Counted from the first letter of the stretch, positions 26,843 to 35,782 are shown. The stretch: 64,000 bases of DNA from Bradyrhizobium sp. Ghvi (GCF_900115265.1 NZ_FOVU01000007.1:62001-126000); one strand, 5' to 3'. The notes: generated from the letters alone by a model not told the origin. Numbers and translations: made by a program.

Positions 26843-28075
26843 ATGACGTCCAGCTTCGATTTCGCCCCCCTGTTTCCCGCAGGGCTGCCGGCCCCTTCTG
26901 CACGCTGGACGGGCCTTGCCAAATACAGCTTTGTCGGCGGCAACAACGATTCCGAGCAGGTGCCGCTTGAGGAGCTGATCGAGGCAGCCAATGAGGCCCT
27001 GCGGCGAGAGGGCCGGTCGCTCGCAACTTACGGCCTGGCGCATGGGCCCCAAGGTTACGTGCCGTTGCGCGAATTCCTCGTGACGAAACTGAAGCGCGAT
27101 GCCGGCATTAGCTGCACGGTCGACGACCTCATGATCGTCTCTGGCTCGCTCCAGGCGCTCGACCTCGTCAACAACACATTGCTGGCGCGCGGCGACACCG
27201 TGATCATCGAGCAGGAAACCTATCAGGGAGCGCTGCAGCGGCTGACGCGGCTGGGCGTCAACACCGTCGGCGTTCCGCTCGACGAGGACGGCATGCGCAT
27301 GGATGCGCTCGCCTCTACGCTTGCCGATTTGAAGGGGCGCGGCATCCGGCCGAAATACATCTACACCATCCCGACCGTGCAGAACCCGACCGGCAGCATC
27401 ATGCCCGAAAGCCGCCGCGCCGAATTGTTGCGGCTGTCGGCTGAATATGGCGTGCCCATCTTCGAGGACGATTGCTATGCCGACCTGGTCTGGTCGGGAC
27501 ACCGGCCGCCGGCGATCTACGCGATGAGCCAAAATGGCGGCGTGATCCATATCGGCTCGTTCTCGAAGTCGATCGCACCGGCGCTGCGCGTCGGCTTCAT
27601 CGTCGCGCCCTGGGATGTGATGTCTCGGATGCTGGCGCTGAAGACGGATGCCGGTTCCGGCGCGCTGGAACAGATGGTGCTGGCCAGCTATTGCCGGCCG
27701 CATTTCGCAAGCCATGTGCCTGTTCTGACCAAGGCGCTGCGCACCAAGCTCGATACGTTGATGGAAGCGCTCAACGAACAGTTCGGGACTGCGGCCGAGT
27801 TTAGGGAGCCCAAGGGCGGCATCTTCCTGTGGGTGAAGCTGCCCGACCAGGTCGATACGCTCAAGCTTTACCAGGCTGCGCTTGCCTCCGGAGTCTCGAT
27901 CAATCCGGGACCGGAATGGTCGACCAACAAGGGCTATTCGGGCTCCCGCCTGCGACTGTGCTTTGCGAGCCCGTCGCATCAGCAGATTCGCGAGGGCGTC
28001 GCCGTACTGGCCGAGGTCTGCCGCAAGGAGTTCGGCGTGCCCGCGCGCAGCGCCAATGTGGAGAAGCGGGCCTAA
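26843..28075 (+). CDS. PLP-dependent aminotransferase (LysN/MocR-domain type, class I/II)
   Basis: This 410-residue fold-type I aminotransferase has no N-terminal GntR domain. It shows SGSLQALDLV, NPTGSIMPESRR, EDDCYADLVW, the PLP-binding Lys in SFSKSIAPALRVGF and the Arg near LRLCFASPS. The pattern is closest to 2-aminoadipate/aromatic transaminases. The ATG at 26843 is preceded by AGAGGAA. Its 3' end overlaps the convergent regulator gene by 4 bases. The substrate is uncertain. Confidence 0.9.
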   Translation: MTSSFDFAPLFPAGLPAPSARWTGLAKYSFVGGNNDSEQVPLEELIEAANEALRREGRSLATYGLAHGPQGYVPLREFLVTKLKRDAGISCTVDDLMIVSGSLQALDLVNNTLLARGDTVIIEQETYQGALQRLTRLGVNTVGVPLDEDGMRMDALASTLADLKGRGIRPKYIYTIPTVQNPTGSIMPESRRAELLRLSAEYGVPIFEDDCYADLVWSGHRPPAIYAMSQNGGVIHIGSFSKSIAPALRVGFIVAPWDVMSRMLALKTDAGSGALEQMVLASYCRPHFASHVPVLTKALRTKLDTLMEALNEQFGTAAEFREPKGGIFLWVKLPDQVDTLKLYQAALASGVSINPGPEWSTNKGYSGSRLRLCFASPSHQQIREGVAVLAEVCRKEFGVPARSANVEKRA

Positions 28076-28377
28076 GCCGCCTGGGGCTGGCTGCCATGGA
28101 TCGCGGAGGCCAGCCGCAGCAGCAGCACGATCGAAACGTTGCCCTTGCCGGCTTCGATCTGGGCGATGTAGCGCTCTGAAATCCCGGAACGACGGGCGAG
28201 CTCCCGGCGCGACAGCTCGCAGCGCGCGCGCGACGATCTCAACCGCTCGCCCAGTTCGGCCAGAAACGCGGTCTCGGAATAAGGCGGTACGGCACAGCTC
28301 CCCGGCAGCACCTCGCCCGCGAAATCCATCACTTGATTCAGCATCGCTCTCACCACGTTCGCCTTCGGGATCGCCAT
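28072..28377 (-). CDS. XRE-type regulator resembling only the N-terminal part of BoxR/BzdR
   Basis: With the start at 28377 the product is 101 residues. An HTH_3 domain (FLAELGERLRSSRARCELSR, RRSGISERYIAQIEAGKGN) occupies residues ~35-95 and the protein stops soon after. BoxR/BzdR regulators of benzoyl-CoA degradation have this type of HTH followed by a shikimate-kinase-like sensor; that sensor is absent here. It could be a truncated relative or a small stand-alone regulator. It is convergent with the aminotransferase gene. Confidence 0.72.
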   Translation of the reverse strand: MAIPKANVVRAMLNQVMDFAGEVLPGSCAVPPYSETAFLAELGERLRSSRARCELSRRELARRSGISERYIAQIEAGKGNVSIVLLLRLASAIHGSQPQAA

Positions 28378-28500
28378 CTTACCCCCGACCCGCACGGCCT
28401 CATTGACGCGGATCAAATTCACGCGTGATTGGCGGCTGGCGTGGACGATCGCGACGGGGATGCTACACTTGGAATTCCTCAAGGCGGGGCCTTTTGAAAC

Positions 28501-28953
28501 ATGACGGGTTGCTTGAGCCGCTGGACTGCGGCGGCGGTGCTTTGGTTTGCGTTCACGTCCCTCGGGCGTGCCGAGACGCTCGCGGCGACGGTCGAGCAGT
28601 GGGGCTTGCTCGGCTCATGGGCGGTCGATTGTGCCGTCCGGCCTGACCGCAACAAGGGTGCCCTGCTCACCTACGAAATCCGGAAGGACGGCCGGGTGAT
28701 GTACCGGCGCGATTTCGGTGACGTCAAGGATGAGAACGAGGTGGTGTCCGCCAGCGTCAACGCTGAAGGCCTGCTCAACGTGATGGTCTACTTCCCATCG
28801 CTCCGGCAGACACGCGAATTCGGACTGATGCTGACCGAGAACGGCAGCCTGCGCGCGATCTACAATCGCGACGAGCGCGGCGCGTACTCGATCAAGGACG
28901 GCAATTACGCCAAGACCGGCGCACCAACACCTCCGCAGCAACGCTGCGATTAG
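28501..28953 (+). CDS. Exported hypothetical protein
   Basis: This 150-residue protein has a signal peptide (about 25 residues, ending SLGRAE) and a compact mature domain with two Cys (SWAVDCAVRP and QQRCD) that could form a disulfide. A purine-rich stretch precedes the ATG. The family is not recognised. It diverges from the XRE gene. Confidence 0.72.
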   Translation: MTGCLSRWTAAAVLWFAFTSLGRAETLAATVEQWGLLGSWAVDCAVRPDRNKGALLTYEIRKDGRVMYRRDFGDVKDENEVVSASVNAEGLLNVMVYFPSLRQTREFGLMLTENGSLRAIYNRDERGAYSIKDGNYAKTGAPTPPQQRCD

Positions 28954-29004
28954 CAATCGCCTCGAGCCTGAATATCCATTCAGAATTCTCTTCCCGTTCC
29001 CCAG

Positions 29005-29029
29005 GGAACGTTCATGCGAATGCGCGGTT
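29005..29029 (+). promoter_or_regulatory. Candidate EcfG (general stress) promoter
   Basis: GGAAC (29005-29009), 16 bases, GGTT (29026-29029), located 31 bases before the ATG of the His-rich exported protein gene. The alphaproteobacterial EcfG consensus is GGAAC-N16/17-CGTT; only the first base of the -10 element deviates. Confidence 0.55.
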
Positions 29030-29059
29030 TAAATTTGCATTCGATTGGAGGAGGACATC

Positions 29060-29281
29060 ATGAAGAAGCTTGGTTATGTCGTTGCCGCTCTGGGTGCGCT
29101 CGCGGTTGCGGCGCCGACGCTCGCAAGTGCAGAGACTGTGATCGTCAGGCACGGCCATCACGGCCCGTACGGCGCCCGCGCCGAATTCCGCGAGCATCGC
29201 GACTATGGCTGGCATCGCGGCTGGCACCATCACGACCGCGTCGTGGTGATCAAGCACGGTCATCGCCACATGGACTACTAA
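29060..29281 (+). CDS. Small histidine-rich exported protein
   Basis: This 73-residue protein begins with a signal peptide (MKKLGYVVAALGAL...TLASA), leaving about 49 residues that are very His/Arg/Tyr-rich (HGHHGPYGAR, WHRGWHHHDR, KHGHRHMDY). A strong GGAGGAGGA ribosome site precedes ATG 29060, and a clear terminator follows, so it is a genuine single-gene unit. Metal binding is plausible from the His content but unproven. A candidate EcfG promoter lies upstream. Confidence 0.85.
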   Translation: MKKLGYVVAALGALAVAAPTLASAETVIVRHGHHGPYGARAEFREHRDYGWHRGWHHHDRVVVIKHGHRHMDY

Positions 29282-29296
29282 TGCGCAACGCAAACT

Positions 29297-29323
29297 GAAA
29301 TGGCCCCTCGCGGGGCCATTTCT
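29297..29323 (+). terminator. Intrinsic terminator after the His-rich protein gene
   Basis: GAAATGGCCCC (29297-29307) pairs perfectly with GGGGCCATTTC (29312-29322) across a 4-base loop. The T-run is short, but placement 16 bases after the stop codon fits a terminator. Confidence 0.8.
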
Positions 29324-29450
29324 GTGCGTTCAAACGGGTAGAGAGGACATGTACTCATGAATCCGCTAGGTCCGCTCTACCTCCAATGGCGCCCGAACAG
29401 CGGACATCGATTTACGTCGGCTGTGGGCCAACAAGTGACTATAAGCTCGT

Positions 29451-30416
29451 TTATTCGACCACCTCGTCGGCGGTCAGGAGCAGCTCATTTGGAACGGTGA
29501 GGCCAAGCGCCTTGGCGCTCTTGAGGTTGATGACGAGATAAAATTTGGTCGGTTGCTCGACCGGGATGTCCCCGGGTCTTGCGCCCCGCAAAATTTTGTC
29601 AATGACCTCGGCGGCGCGCCTGAACAAATCCGGGTAGTTTGGTCCATAGGCCATGAGCGCTCCGGCTCGGGCTGTTTCGCTAATTGAGGCCGTCGTCGGT
29701 AACTTGGTAGCCAGCACGAGTGAAGCGACGCGGGGGCGATTGCCATCTATTAGGCCAGCATCCGCGAGATAAACGGCATCAGCCTGATTTTTGAAGGCAT
29801 CAAAGGCAGGCTCTAGATCGGCAGCTACATGAATGCCCCGCCTGACGAGCGTGATCCCAAATTGGCGAGTAGCAGTCTCAACATTATCGGCTTCGCGCAC
29901 GCTTGGGGGATAGTTCGCATCAAACAGGATTCCTAAACTTCTGAGACCTGGAACGATCTGGCGAAGAAGTTCAACTCGCTTGCTTCCGATTTCGGCTTGT
30001 TGAACCGACATTCCAGTCACGTTGCCCCCCGGGTGCGCGAAATCAACAATGAGCCCAGCCGCTACTGGGTCAACCGCGGGCACGAAAACAATAGGAATTG
30101 AAGCAGTCGCCTGTTTCACCACGACCGCAGCGCCTCCGTAGGTTGAAATCAGGTCAACCTTCTTGCTGACTAGCTCTGCGGCAATTTCGACGACACGCTC
30201 TCGGCGTCCCTCGGACCACCGATACTCGACTTGGAGCGTGCGGCCCTCAATCCAGCCAAGTTGGCCAAGCCGCTCAACAAGAGCGGCTTGCCAGGGACCA
30301 AACGCCGCCGGCGTATTTCCAATGAGTGCAATCGTCCGAAGCGGCAGCTGCGCTCGAGCCTCGGTCGCCCATATCGCGGAAGTTCCAAGAAGCCAAATGA
30401 AGTCTCGGCGTTTCAT
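29451..30416 (-). CDS. ABC transporter substrate-binding protein (COG2984 type), orphan
   Basis: This 321-residue periplasmic binding protein starts with MKRRDFIWLLG, a Tat/Sec-like signal for which 30416 is the sensible start. The mature part has the two-lobe fold of the ABC_sub_bind family (VEYRWSEGRRERV, GGNVTGMSV, DANYPPSV, YGPNYPDLFRRAAEVIDKIL). No permease or ATPase gene is adjacent. Base composition looks a little less GC-rich than neighbours. Such orphan copies are numerous in Bradyrhizobium; the ligand is unknown. Confidence 0.88.
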   Translation of the reverse strand: MKRRDFIWLLGTSAIWATEARAQLPLRTIALIGNTPAAFGPWQAALVERLGQLGWIEGRTLQVEYRWSEGRRERVVEIAAELVSKKVDLISTYGGAAVVVKQATASIPIVFVPAVDPVAAGLIVDFAHPGGNVTGMSVQQAEIGSKRVELLRQIVPGLRSLGILFDANYPPSVREADNVETATRQFGITLVRRGIHVAADLEPAFDAFKNQADAVYLADAGLIDGNRPRVASLVLATKLPTTASISETARAGALMAYGPNYPDLFRRAAEVIDKILRGARPGDIPVEQPTKFYLVINLKSAKALGLTVPNELLLTADEVVE

Positions 30417-30646
30417 TGCGCCCCCCGCATTTTGCAAGAGTGCGAAATTATTCCAAAGCGGACCGGGCCAAGCCGCTTGCCAGCCAAGTACCGAATTCAA
30501 TCGCTTCCTCTCGCATTATCCTCCCGGTCGGGAAGGTCCGCAACGGATCAATCGCGACGGCTGGCCCGGTTTAACTGTGGGATGCGGCAGCGACCGGCCA
30601 ATTCCCGACTCATGCAGCGCAGCGTCCAAGGCCTTGCGAGCCAAGG

Positions 30647-32095
30647 TCAGGCTGCGCTTAGAGGGAAGCGCTCAACCTTGCGGCCCTGGCGCAATTCGAT
30701 TTCAGCGCCCCGGCAGAGCGGATAGTCCGTCAGAACCGGGCGGATCGCATCAAAGAGCGCGCGGGCGTTTGGGCCGTAAAGGAAGAGCTGCACATTTTCC
30801 GGACCGTGCTCGTGACCGTCGAGTTCGCCCGCATCCATCTCGTCGAGCCGTCGTTCGAGCCTGACCTCAAGTGTGTGCAGATCGCATTGCGCATAGATCT
30901 CGGCGGGAAGGCCGATGCCATCCAGCGTGACGAGCACGGTGCCGTTGGGCTTGCGCTTGACGGGTTGCTTGGCGGGTTTCGGAGCCGCGCGCGGCGTCGG
31001 CGGCGCCTCGGTCTGGAGCAAGGCGGCGGCGCGTGCGCGCAGCGCGTCGGCTTCAGTGGCGCGGTCCAGGGCCTCGAGCGCGTCGGCCTCGTTGCTCAGC
31101 TTTTCGGCAAGCTTCTCTCTGTTGGCGTTTGGAAGCGCCTCCATGACGGCGCGGGCGCGGCCGAACCACTTGAGCGCTGCTTCCTTATCGCCCGCATCGC
31201 GGCGGATTTCACCCTGTGTGCCAAGGGCGTGGGCGAGAAACTCGCCGCCGACCGGGGTCAGGATTTCGACCGCGCGGTCGGCCTCAGTCCGGGCGCGCGC
31301 GAAATCGCATTGGCGGCGGTAGACACTGGCGATGTTGTTGTGCAGGTTGCCCCGCTGCGTCGTCGTCGTTTTCGGATCGCGCTCGCGCGCCTCGCGCACT
31401 TTTTCGTACCATGCGAGCGCCTCTTCGAGCCGGTTCGCCCGGCTCGCCAGTACGCCGAGATTGAGCCATGCGGTCGCGGCCTGGTTGCTGTGGTCTTTCG
31501 CGGCGAAGATGTCCGCGGCCTCGCGGAACGCCGTCGATGCGCCGTCCGGGTGGGACCTGAGGATGGCGTTGCCGAGATCGAGCAAGGCGTGAGCGAGCAG
31601 CAGCTCCGGGCCCGAGCCGCGGGTCAGGTCAATCGCCTCGCGCAGCACGACCGCCGCTTCGGCCGAGAAGCCGAGACGCGCGAGGCAGCGGCCAGCGCGC
31701 CAAAGCCGGCCGCGCACTGCCTCGGCATTGCGACGGGTCAGGGCGACAGCTTGCTGGCAATAGGGCAGCGCGCGGCGATTTTCGTTTCGGTCCATGAGCG
31801 CATCTGCGATCACGTCGACGCTCTCCAGCGTCCGGCTCGGCTCAGTGAGGCTCTTGAGGACCGCCATTGCCTTGGCGGCGCGCTTTCCCATCGCCCCGCT
31901 TTGGCCGGACACGGCGTGGCATGTTGCCGCCGCGAAATGCGCGGCGGCCTTCATTTCGCGGGCGTCGGTATCGTCGCGCGTTGCCAGCTGGGTCAGGATG
32001 GCGTCGAAGACGTCGATCATCTTCGGATTGCCGGTGCGCGCTTCGCGAAGACCGAGCTCCAGCGCGGCCGCGCAATCGACGAACATGGCATCCAC
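30647..32095 (-). CDS. Tetratricopeptide-repeat protein
   Basis: This 482-residue protein lacks a signal peptide. About 300 residues form TPR-like helix pairs (GRCLARLGFSAEAAVVLREA, AWLNLGVLASRANRLEEALA, NIASVYRRQCDFARARTEAD), followed by an Ala/Pro/Lys linker (about residues 350-375) and a C-terminal domain with acidic and ferredoxin-like character. It probably serves as a cytoplasmic protein-interaction scaffold. No partner is evident nearby. Confidence 0.82.
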   Translation of the reverse strand: MDAMFVDCAAALELGLREARTGNPKMIDVFDAILTQLATRDDTDAREMKAAAHFAAATCHAVSGQSGAMGKRAAKAMAVLKSLTEPSRTLESVDVIADALMDRNENRRALPYCQQAVALTRRNAEAVRGRLWRAGRCLARLGFSAEAAVVLREAIDLTRGSGPELLLAHALLDLGNAILRSHPDGASTAFREAADIFAAKDHSNQAATAWLNLGVLASRANRLEEALAWYEKVREARERDPKTTTTQRGNLHNNIASVYRRQCDFARARTEADRAVEILTPVGGEFLAHALGTQGEIRRDAGDKEAALKWFGRARAVMEALPNANREKLAEKLSNEADALEALDRATEADALRARAAALLQTEAPPTPRAAPKPAKQPVKRKPNGTVLVTLDGIGLPAEIYAQCDLHTLEVRLERRLDEMDAGELDGHEHGPENVQLFLYGPNARALFDAIRPVLTDYPLCRGAEIELRQGRKVERFPLSAA

Positions 32096-32275
32096 TGCGC
32101 GCGCTCCTGTTCCCGCGACGGAGAATTACGCCGATCTTGGCATTCGCGCGTCAATCATGGATCAGGCAAAACGCTAAAATTTGAATGTTAGGCCGGCTTC
32201 GGGTCACAAGCTGCAATGCTCTGATCAAGCTGCTTGCCCCCAAAGCCGACATCGGCGCCTTTATGAGTAAACGCC

Positions 32276-33094
32276 CTAGTCCCAGTCTGGCGCGAACCCG
32301 GGATTGACGCACCGCCTGTCCTTCGGCAGCGCGGCGATCTTCTTGCGGTCGGCATCATCCAGCTTGATCTTCAGCGCATCCCAATTGGCCTGTTGGCTCT
32401 CGCGGCGTGACGCCTTCGGAATCGCGGCGACGCCGTCCTGGTCGAGCAGCCATTTCAACGCCACTTGCGCCGCGCTCGCATTATGCCTGGCGCCGATCTC
32501 GGCGAGCACCGGGTCGGAGGCAAAACGCCCTTGCGCAAGTGGGCAATAAGCAACGAGCGGAATCGACCTGGCGCGGAGATAGGTCAGGACTTTCGATTGA
32601 TCCAGCATGGCGTGATATTCGACCTGGTTGCAGGCGATCGGCGCCTTGATGTCCTCGACCGCGATCCTGAGCAGCGCCGTGGTGAAATTGGCAACGCCGA
32701 TCGCTCGCGTCCGCCCCTCCTCCTTCAGCTTCATCAGGGTCTCGAACACGGCACCCCAGTTCGCCGATTTCGACGGCCAGTGCACCAGATAGAGATCGAC
32801 GTGGTCGAGCCTGAGCTTCTTCAGGCTGGCATCGAAGGCGCGACGGATCGCATCCGGCGTCAGATTGTCGTGCCAGACTTTTGTGGTGACGTGCAGCTCG
32901 CCGCGCGGCAGGGAGGCAGCCGCCAGCGCGGCGCCGATGGCCTCCTCGTTGGCGTACATTTCGGCGGTGTCGATGTGGCGATAGCCGATCGACAGCGCGG
33001 TCTCTACCGCGGCGCGGCAGACGTCGCCCTGCATCCGGAAGGTGCCGAGGCCGAGCTTGGGCATGCTGATGCCCTGTGTTTTCAGATTGTCCAT
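32276..33094 (-). CDS. Aldo/keto reductase
   Basis: This 272-residue (beta/alpha)8 NADPH-dependent reductase has the AKR tetrad: Asp in DTAEMY with Tyr, Lys in TTKVWHDNL and His in DLYLVHWP. The C-terminal cofactor site reads IPKASRRESQQAN. The start chosen is ATG 33094 (MDNLKTQ). It is similar to 2,5-diketo-D-gluconate reductase-type AKRs; the physiological substrate is unknown. Confidence 0.9.
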   Translation of the reverse strand: MDNLKTQGISMPKLGLGTFRMQGDVCRAAVETALSIGYRHIDTAEMYANEEAIGAALAAASLPRGELHVTTKVWHDNLTPDAIRRAFDASLKKLRLDHVDLYLVHWPSKSANWGAVFETLMKLKEEGRTRAIGVANFTTALLRIAVEDIKAPIACNQVEYHAMLDQSKVLTYLRARSIPLVAYCPLAQGRFASDPVLAEIGARHNASAAQVALKWLLDQDGVAAIPKASRRESQQANWDALKIKLDDADRKKIAALPKDRRCVNPGFAPDWD

Positions 33095-33307
33095 TGAACA
33101 GGCTCCTGAAGGCATTTCAGCCCGCCGGATGCGCGCGGCATGCCGCGAGAGCAGGCTCTTCGGTCATGGAAAAGAGGTGGCGGGTGCAGGTATCATAGCG
33201 CGGCGGGGATAGCGCGGCTAATCAAGATCGGGTTAGCGCGGTCGGGTTTGGCTTTCGCCCCAACGGTGGACGGTTTTGCGACGTGGGGGTGACGGCCTCG
33301 GACTGGA

Positions 33308-33727
33308 CTAATGCTTCCAGTTGCAGATGCCACCGGAACGGCACGGCCAGGTCTGGATGCGCGTATCCATGGCCTGCGCATTGAGCGGATTGCCGTGGCG
33401 ATGCGCAAGCTTGGTGCGGGCCGCGCCACGCGGCTGCACCCTCTTCGTGTGAGCGACCTTCGGCTCGGACTCGTGCACGCGCTCGGCCGCGACCTTCTTC
33501 GGCACGTCGAGCGGTTCGGCACGCGCTTGCGCCTCGTTACCGCCCTTCGCCTCTAGCGCAACGGGAGCGAAATGCGTTTCGGGACCGAGCCGCTTCGGCG
33601 ACAGCACGGCCTTGGAGAGATCGAGACCGAGATATTCGTCAGGCTTGTAGTCGTCAGCGCGCGCAACGCCGGCCCATGCAAGCACGAGGGCAATTGCAAC
33701 TGCAAAAGGAACGCTTTTCAGGACCAC
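33308..33727 (-). CDS. Exported hypothetical protein with GTG start
   Basis: The true gene is the 139-residue frame from GTG 33727, preceded by AGGAGG at good spacing. The longer frame to 34402 is antisense shadow of the nitronate monooxygenase gene. A signal peptide (AIALVLAWAGVARA) is followed by a basic, Pro/Ala/Arg-rich mature region (KKVAAERVHESEPKVAHTKR) and a short Cys-containing tail (CRSGGICNW). Family and function are not recognised. Confidence 0.72.
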   Translation of the reverse strand: MVLKSVPFAVAIALVLAWAGVARADDYKPDEYLGLDLSKAVLSPKRLGPETHFAPVALEAKGGNEAQARAEPLDVPKKVAAERVHESEPKVAHTKRVQPRGAARTKLAHRHGNPLNAQAMDTRIQTWPCRSGGICNWKH

Positions 33728-33834
33728 GGACGCCTCCTGAAATTGATTGTTAAAGAGTAATTTACTCCTATCTAGGAGGCGTCGCGCGCAATTCCAGCGG
33801 TCAGTTGCGGCCGTGGTTAAGAAGTTTGGCGGTG

Positions 33835-34836
33835 TCAGGCGACCTTTCGCGTCGCCCCCGCCCCATCCAGGAACCCCATCAGACGGTTGCGGATGATGTG
33901 TTCCGCCTCGGTCATGATGCGGTCCACGAGTTCCTTGCAGGTGGGAATGTCGTGGATCAGACCCGCGACCATGCCGCAGCTCCAGGCGCCGGCATCCATC
34001 TGCCCCTCCAGCATGATCTTGGGATAGACGCCCGCGACCTGGTCGTGAATGTCGTCGATCGTGAGCTTGTCGCCCTTGGCATGCTCGATCTCGAGCAGGC
34101 GATCGACATTGGCGTTCTTCAGCACACGCTCGGTGTTGCGCAAGGCCCGCATGATCAGCCGCGTGTCGAGCTCGGTCGCCGCGACCAGCGCGTTCTTCAC
34201 ATTCTGATGGACGGGTGCTTCCCTGGTCGCGATGAACCGCGTGCCCATGTTCATGCCTGATGCGCCCAGCGACAAGGCTGCGACGAGACTGCGCCCGTCG
34301 GCCATGCCGCCGGAGGCCACGAACGGGATCTTCAACTCCTCCGCCGCGCGCGGCAACAGGATCATGTTGGGAATGTCGTCCTCGCCAGGGTGGCCACCGC
34401 ATTCAAAGCCATCGACGCTGACGGCGTCGCAGCCGATGCGCTCGGCCTTCAGCGAATGACGGACCGACGTGCATTTGTGGATGACCTTGATGCCGGCCGC
34501 CTTCAGCGCCGGCATGTAGGCTTCCGGACTGCGGCCCGCGGTCTCCACCGCCTTGATGCCGCCCTCGACGATCGCTGCGATGTATTCCGGATAAGGCGGT
34601 GCCGAGAAGGTCGGCAGGAAAGTGAGGTTCACGCCGAACGGCTTGTCGGTCATGTCGCGACAGCGCGCGATCTCCTTGGCGAGCAATTCCGGCGTCTTCT
34701 GCGTGAGGCCGGTGATGATGCCGAGCCCCCCGGCATTGGAGACAGCGGCCGCGAGCTCGGCAAAGCCGACGAAATGCATGCCGCCCTGGATGATCGGGTG
34801 CTCGATGCCGAACAGTTCGGTGATCGCGGTCTTCAC
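33835..34836 (-). CDS. Nitronate monooxygenase family FMN oxidoreductase
   Basis: This 333-residue TIM-barrel flavoprotein of the NMO/2-nitropropane dioxygenase family has PIIQGGMHFVG at the N-terminus, FGVNLTFLPTF, ECGGHPGEDD and the phosphate-binding ASGGMADGRS and LGASGMNMGTRF. It oxidises alkyl nitronates such as propionate-3-nitronate, or acts as a related enoyl reductase. It lies 58 bases downstream of an SDR gene on the same strand, facing an HxlR regulator. Confidence 0.9.
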   Translation of the reverse strand: MKTAITELFGIEHPIIQGGMHFVGFAELAAAVSNAGGLGIITGLTQKTPELLAKEIARCRDMTDKPFGVNLTFLPTFSAPPYPEYIAAIVEGGIKAVETAGRSPEAYMPALKAAGIKVIHKCTSVRHSLKAERIGCDAVSVDGFECGGHPGEDDIPNMILLPRAAEELKIPFVASGGMADGRSLVAALSLGASGMNMGTRFIATREAPVHQNVKNALVAATELDTRLIMRALRNTERVLKNANVDRLLEIEHAKGDKLTIDDIHDQVAGVYPKIMLEGQMDAGAWSCGMVAGLIHDIPTCKELVDRIMTEAEHIIRNRLMGFLDGAGATRKVA

Positions 34837-34894
34837 TTACATATCCTCCCGGATTTTTGCTTGAAATCAGTCTAGCCGGACCTTTGCGCCGCAG

Positions 34895-35632
34895 TCACCA
34901 TTTCTCGCCGAACGGGCGGATCTCCATCTCGAAGGTCCAGGCACTCCTGGGCTGCTGATAGAGCTGCCAATAGGAGTCAGCGACGGCCGACGGCGGCATC
35001 AGCAGATCGGGATTGTCCAGCGCGTTGGGCCCAAGCGCCTCGAGGCGGCGCTGCCGCACCCATTCGGTGTCGACGCCGGAATCGATGATGAGATGGGCGA
35101 CGTGGATGTTCTTCGGCCCGAGCTCGCGCGCCATCGCCTGCGCCACCGCGCGCAGTCCGAACTTGGCGCTGGCAAAGGCGGCAAAGCCGCTGCCGCCCCG
35201 CAAGCTCGCGGTCGCGCCGGTAAAGAAGATGTTGCCGCCGCCTCGCGGCAGCATCAGCCGCGCCGCCTCGCGCCCTGCGAGGAAGCCGGAATAGCAGGCC
35301 ATCTCCCAGACCTTGCGAAACACGCGCTCGGTGGTGTCGAGGATCGGGAAATTGACGTTGGCGCCGACGTTGAAGATGCAGACCTCGAGCGGCGCGTGCT
35401 TGTCGGCATCGTTCAGGAAGGAGATGACTTCCTCTTCCTTGCGCGCGTCCAGCGACCGCGCGTGGATTTCGCCGCCGGCGGTCTCGATGTCCTTCACCAG
35501 CGGGGCGAGCTTGTCGCCGTTGCGACGGCCCGCGTAGATCGAGAAGCCCTCGGCGGCGAATTTCTTTGCAATCTCGGAGCCGATGAAATCGCCGGCCCCG
35601 ATCACGGCCACGGTCGCGTTTCGCTTGGGCAA
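34895..35632 (-). CDS. SDR family oxidoreductase
   Basis: This 245-residue short-chain dehydrogenase has a modified cofactor loop, VIGAGDFIGSEIA, instead of the usual TGxxxGxG, and the segment FTGATASLRGGSGFAAFASAK, where Phe replaces the usual catalytic Tyr of YxxxK. It may therefore be an atypical or degenerate SDR. It is the first gene of a unit with the nitronate monooxygenase and is divergent from an HxlR regulator. Confidence 0.85.
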   Translation of the reverse strand: MPKRNATVAVIGAGDFIGSEIAKKFAAEGFSIYAGRRNGDKLAPLVKDIETAGGEIHARSLDARKEEEVISFLNDADKHAPLEVCIFNVGANVNFPILDTTERVFRKVWEMACYSGFLAGREAARLMLPRGGGNIFFTGATASLRGGSGFAAFASAKFGLRAVAQAMARELGPKNIHVAHLIIDSGVDTEWVRQRRLEALGPNALDNPDLLMPPSAVADSYWQLYQQPRSAWTFEMEIRPFGEKW

Positions 35633-35676
35633 AGTTGCCTCCTCCGATGGGAGCTTACGATGTGCCGAAGGCTATC

Positions 35677-35725
35677 GTTCTGAAATAGAACTGTCAAACT
35701 GAGCGGCGAAATGCTAGTTTACAGT
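35677..35725. promoter_or_regulatory. Candidate HxlR operator and divergent promoter
   Basis: Two dyads lie between the SDR and hxlR-type genes: GTTCT-N5-AGAAC (35677-35691) and ACTGTCAAACT/AGTTTACAGT (35690-35725, one-base offset). A TTGACA -35 for the minus strand (complement of 35692-35697) sits at their junction, so a bound regulator would block it. Confidence 0.55.
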
Positions 35726-35782
35726 GAAAATACCGCTGATCGTTCAAGTCAGTTCCTTTTTAGACTTACGGTGGAGAGGATC

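Noticed and set aside
29451..30416. Horizontally acquired island around the ABC binding protein
   Set aside because: Base composition is only slightly different and no integrase, tRNA junction or direct repeats are seen.
33728..34402. Upstream extension of the exported protein at 33308
   Set aside because: That part is antisense-frame sequence within the nitronate monooxygenase gene, and a GTG with a good ribosome site lies at 33727.
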